This document shows, piece after piece, positions 6,725-7,583 of a stretch of DNA of 7,583 nt; the stretch's first letter is position 1, and each line of letters opens with the position of its first letter. The stretch comes from an uncultured Oscillibacter sp. (GTDB lineage Bacteria > Bacillota > Clostridia > Oscillospirales > Oscillospiraceae). The position numbers were made by a program, and so were the translations under genes. Under the pieces are notes generated by a model. That model was given only the letters and a program-made list of their open reading frames with translations, had not been told where the DNA came from and did no database searches. The DNA lies in the NCBI GenBank assembly GCA_900544105.1, contig UQUC01000085.1:1-7583 (forward strand). Reading direction: 5' to 3'.

Positions 6725-6753
6725 AGCCATTTGGCTTATTTGTATCATAAGCC
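6725..6753 (-). promoter_or_regulatory. Two overlapping dyads in the leader/promoter region of the small lipoprotein gene
   Basis: GGCTTA (6733-6738) pairs with TAAGCC (6748-6753), and AGCCA (6725-6729) pairs with TGGCT (6732-6736); the arms share bases, so only one hairpin can form at a time. On the - strand the first dyad's left arm and loop contain TATGAT, a possible -10 box, but no convincing -35 box is found 17 bases upstream. The element therefore could be an operator over a weak promoter or a small leader structure. The region between the terminator (from 6763) and the ATG at 6698 must contain the promoter if the terminator is efficient. Confidence 0.3.
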
Positions 6754-6762
6754 CCATGAACG

Positions 6763-6821
6763 AAAAAAGGGGGCGCACGGCAGGAATCGTACGCAGAATG
6801 TACTGAATCGACCGCGCACCC
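6763..6821 (-). terminator. Rho-independent terminator of the GHKL kinase gene
   Basis: On the - strand, just after the kinase stop (6828-6826), GGGTGCGCGG (complement of 6812-6821) can pair with CCGTGCGCCCCC (complement of 6769-6780): nine mostly G-C pairs with one mismatch and a two-base bulge. Six T residues (complement of 6763-6768) follow immediately. The loop is long (about 31 bases) and holds a smaller GTAC...GTAC hairpin. GC-rich stem plus T6 directly downstream of a stop codon is the classic arrangement. It separates the kinase transcript from the small lipoprotein gene. Confidence 0.6.
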
Positions 6822-6825
6822 ACCT

Positions 6826-7583
6826 TCAAAGGGAGAGCCGCAGGAGAAATATTCCGTTGTTCGCCGAGAATGAGCAGACGCCGCCGTACCGCTTCACGAT
6901 GGCGCAGATGCTCTGAACACCCAGACCGTGACCGGGCCGGCTGGAGATGGGAACGCCGTTTTCAAACCGGACTGGTTCGGCGCAGGGATTGGCCACCTGC
7001 AAAAAGAGCCTGCTGTCCTGTTCATAGCCCTCCACCGAAATAACAGGGGCTGTTTCCACAGCGGGCAGGTTCTGACAGGCGTGGAGGGCGTTTTCCAGTG
7101 CGTTGGACAGCAGTACGCACAGATCGCTGTCGGAGATCAGGAGAAAGGGTGGGAGCGTCATCGCCGCATTCAGGGAAATGCCGTCCCGGCTGGCGCGCTG
7201 CGCAAAGGCGGAGAGGATGAGATTGGCCGTTTCGTTTTCACAGTACCATTGCACCTTCTGCGCCTCAATCTCCGCGCAGATGCCGGAGATATAGGACTGC
7301 GCCCGCTCCGTCTGCCCCTCTGCCATACAGCCCGCCAGATATTGCAGGTGGTGACGCAGGTCATGGCGATAGGCACTGGCCTGCTTTTGGGACTGGCGCA
7401 GCGCGTCGATCTCCCGGACAGCCTGGGTCACCTGCATTCCCAGGCCGTTTTGAAGCTGCTGGAGCCGGTTCCGCTGCTCCTCCTCAGCCACATAATACAG
7501 AAGAAACGCCAGATATGCTCCACAGCAGACAAAGGGCATAAACTCCACCACCACCGGAGAGCCGCTCTCCAGCAGGTCGGTGT
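6826..7583 (-). CDS. AgrC-like sensor histidine kinase with GHKL ATPase domain, 5' partial
   Basis: The frame is open to the right edge, so the start lies outside; about 251 residues are visible (numbered from the codon at 7581). A last membrane segment (about 13-31, FMPFVCCGAYLAFLLYYV) leads to a coiled-coil-like linker (EEEQRNRLQQLQNGLG...REIDALRQSQ). The phosphoacceptor box is SAYRHDLRHHLQYL with His73, the form typical of AgrC/HPK10 kinases. The GHKL domain shows the N box LCVLLSNALENALHAC (about 154-169) and the G box RPGHGLGVQSICAIV; the C-terminus is short (FLLRLSL) with no receiver. AgrC-like kinases have 5-7 membrane segments before this part and usually work with a LytTR-family response regulator; both would be outside the window. 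The signal is often a peptide, but nothing here shows which. A GTG in the frame at 7554 follows in-frame codons without a stop and is not a credible start. Confidence 0.9.
   Translation of the reverse strand, partial: TDLLESGSPVVVEFMPFVCCGAYLAFLLYYVAEEEQRNRLQQLQNGLGMQVTQAVREIDALRQSQKQASAYRHDLRHHLQYLAGCMAEGQTERAQSYISGICAEIEAQKVQWYCENETANLILSAFAQRASRDGISLNAAMTLPPFLLISDSDLCVLLSNALENALHACQNLPAVETAPVISVEGYEQDSRLFLQVANPCAEPVRFENGVPISSRPGHGLGVQSICAIVKRYGGVCSFSANNGIFLLRLSL

Overview
The window looks like DNA from a Gram-positive gut-type Clostridia bacterium, probably of the Oscillospirales (Faecalibacterium/Oscillibacter-like). The grounds are strong AGGAGG-type ribosome binding sites, moderately GC-rich sequence, lipoprotein signal peptides, a PAS-type sensor next to a hybrid-kinase receiver tail, and an AgrC-like GHKL kinase. 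The taxonomic call is inference. No rRNA, tRNA, CRISPR array, transposase or integrase was seen.

Left block (1 to about 3625, + strand): the tail of a hybrid histidine kinase receiver domain (ends at 119), then a roughly 258-base gap holding a terminator-like hairpin and a very good sigma-A promoter (TTGAAA, 17-base spacer, TAAAAT). This promoter drives a lipoprotein (378-2243) made of an ABC-type solute-binding domain fused to what looks like a 5'-nucleotidase C-terminal (substrate-binding) domain without its catalytic half. Five bases downstream comes a membrane sensor (2249-3655) with an extracellular Cache-like domain, two membrane segments and a PAS domain. It stops exactly where the kinase dimerisation/phosphoacceptor domain should start. 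The binding protein and sensor probably form a ligand-sensing unit in which the lipoprotein presents a solute to the kinase. No permease genes are present.

Junction (about 3617-3632): the sensor reading frame runs straight into the 3' end of a convergent gene on the - strand, and both products look cut off at their C-termini. The left and right blocks therefore appear to have been joined here by a rearrangement or by a chimeric assembly.

Right block (about 3626 to 7583, all - strand; transcription order is from high to low coordinates): the C-terminal part of an AgrC-like GHKL sensor kinase, which runs off the right edge, then an intrinsic terminator. After it comes a small lipoprotein (6372-6698), a perfect 16-bp hairpin, lemA (5731-6279), a DUF2207 membrane protein (4056-5726) and a DUF4428-like four-cysteine protein (3601-4023, truncated by the junction). 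LemA plus DUF2207 is a familiar cell-envelope pairing; the 4-base gap between these two genes suggests translational coupling.

The two points most worth attention are the binding-protein/5'-nucleotidase-C fusion coupled to a Cache-PAS sensor, and the double-truncation junction.
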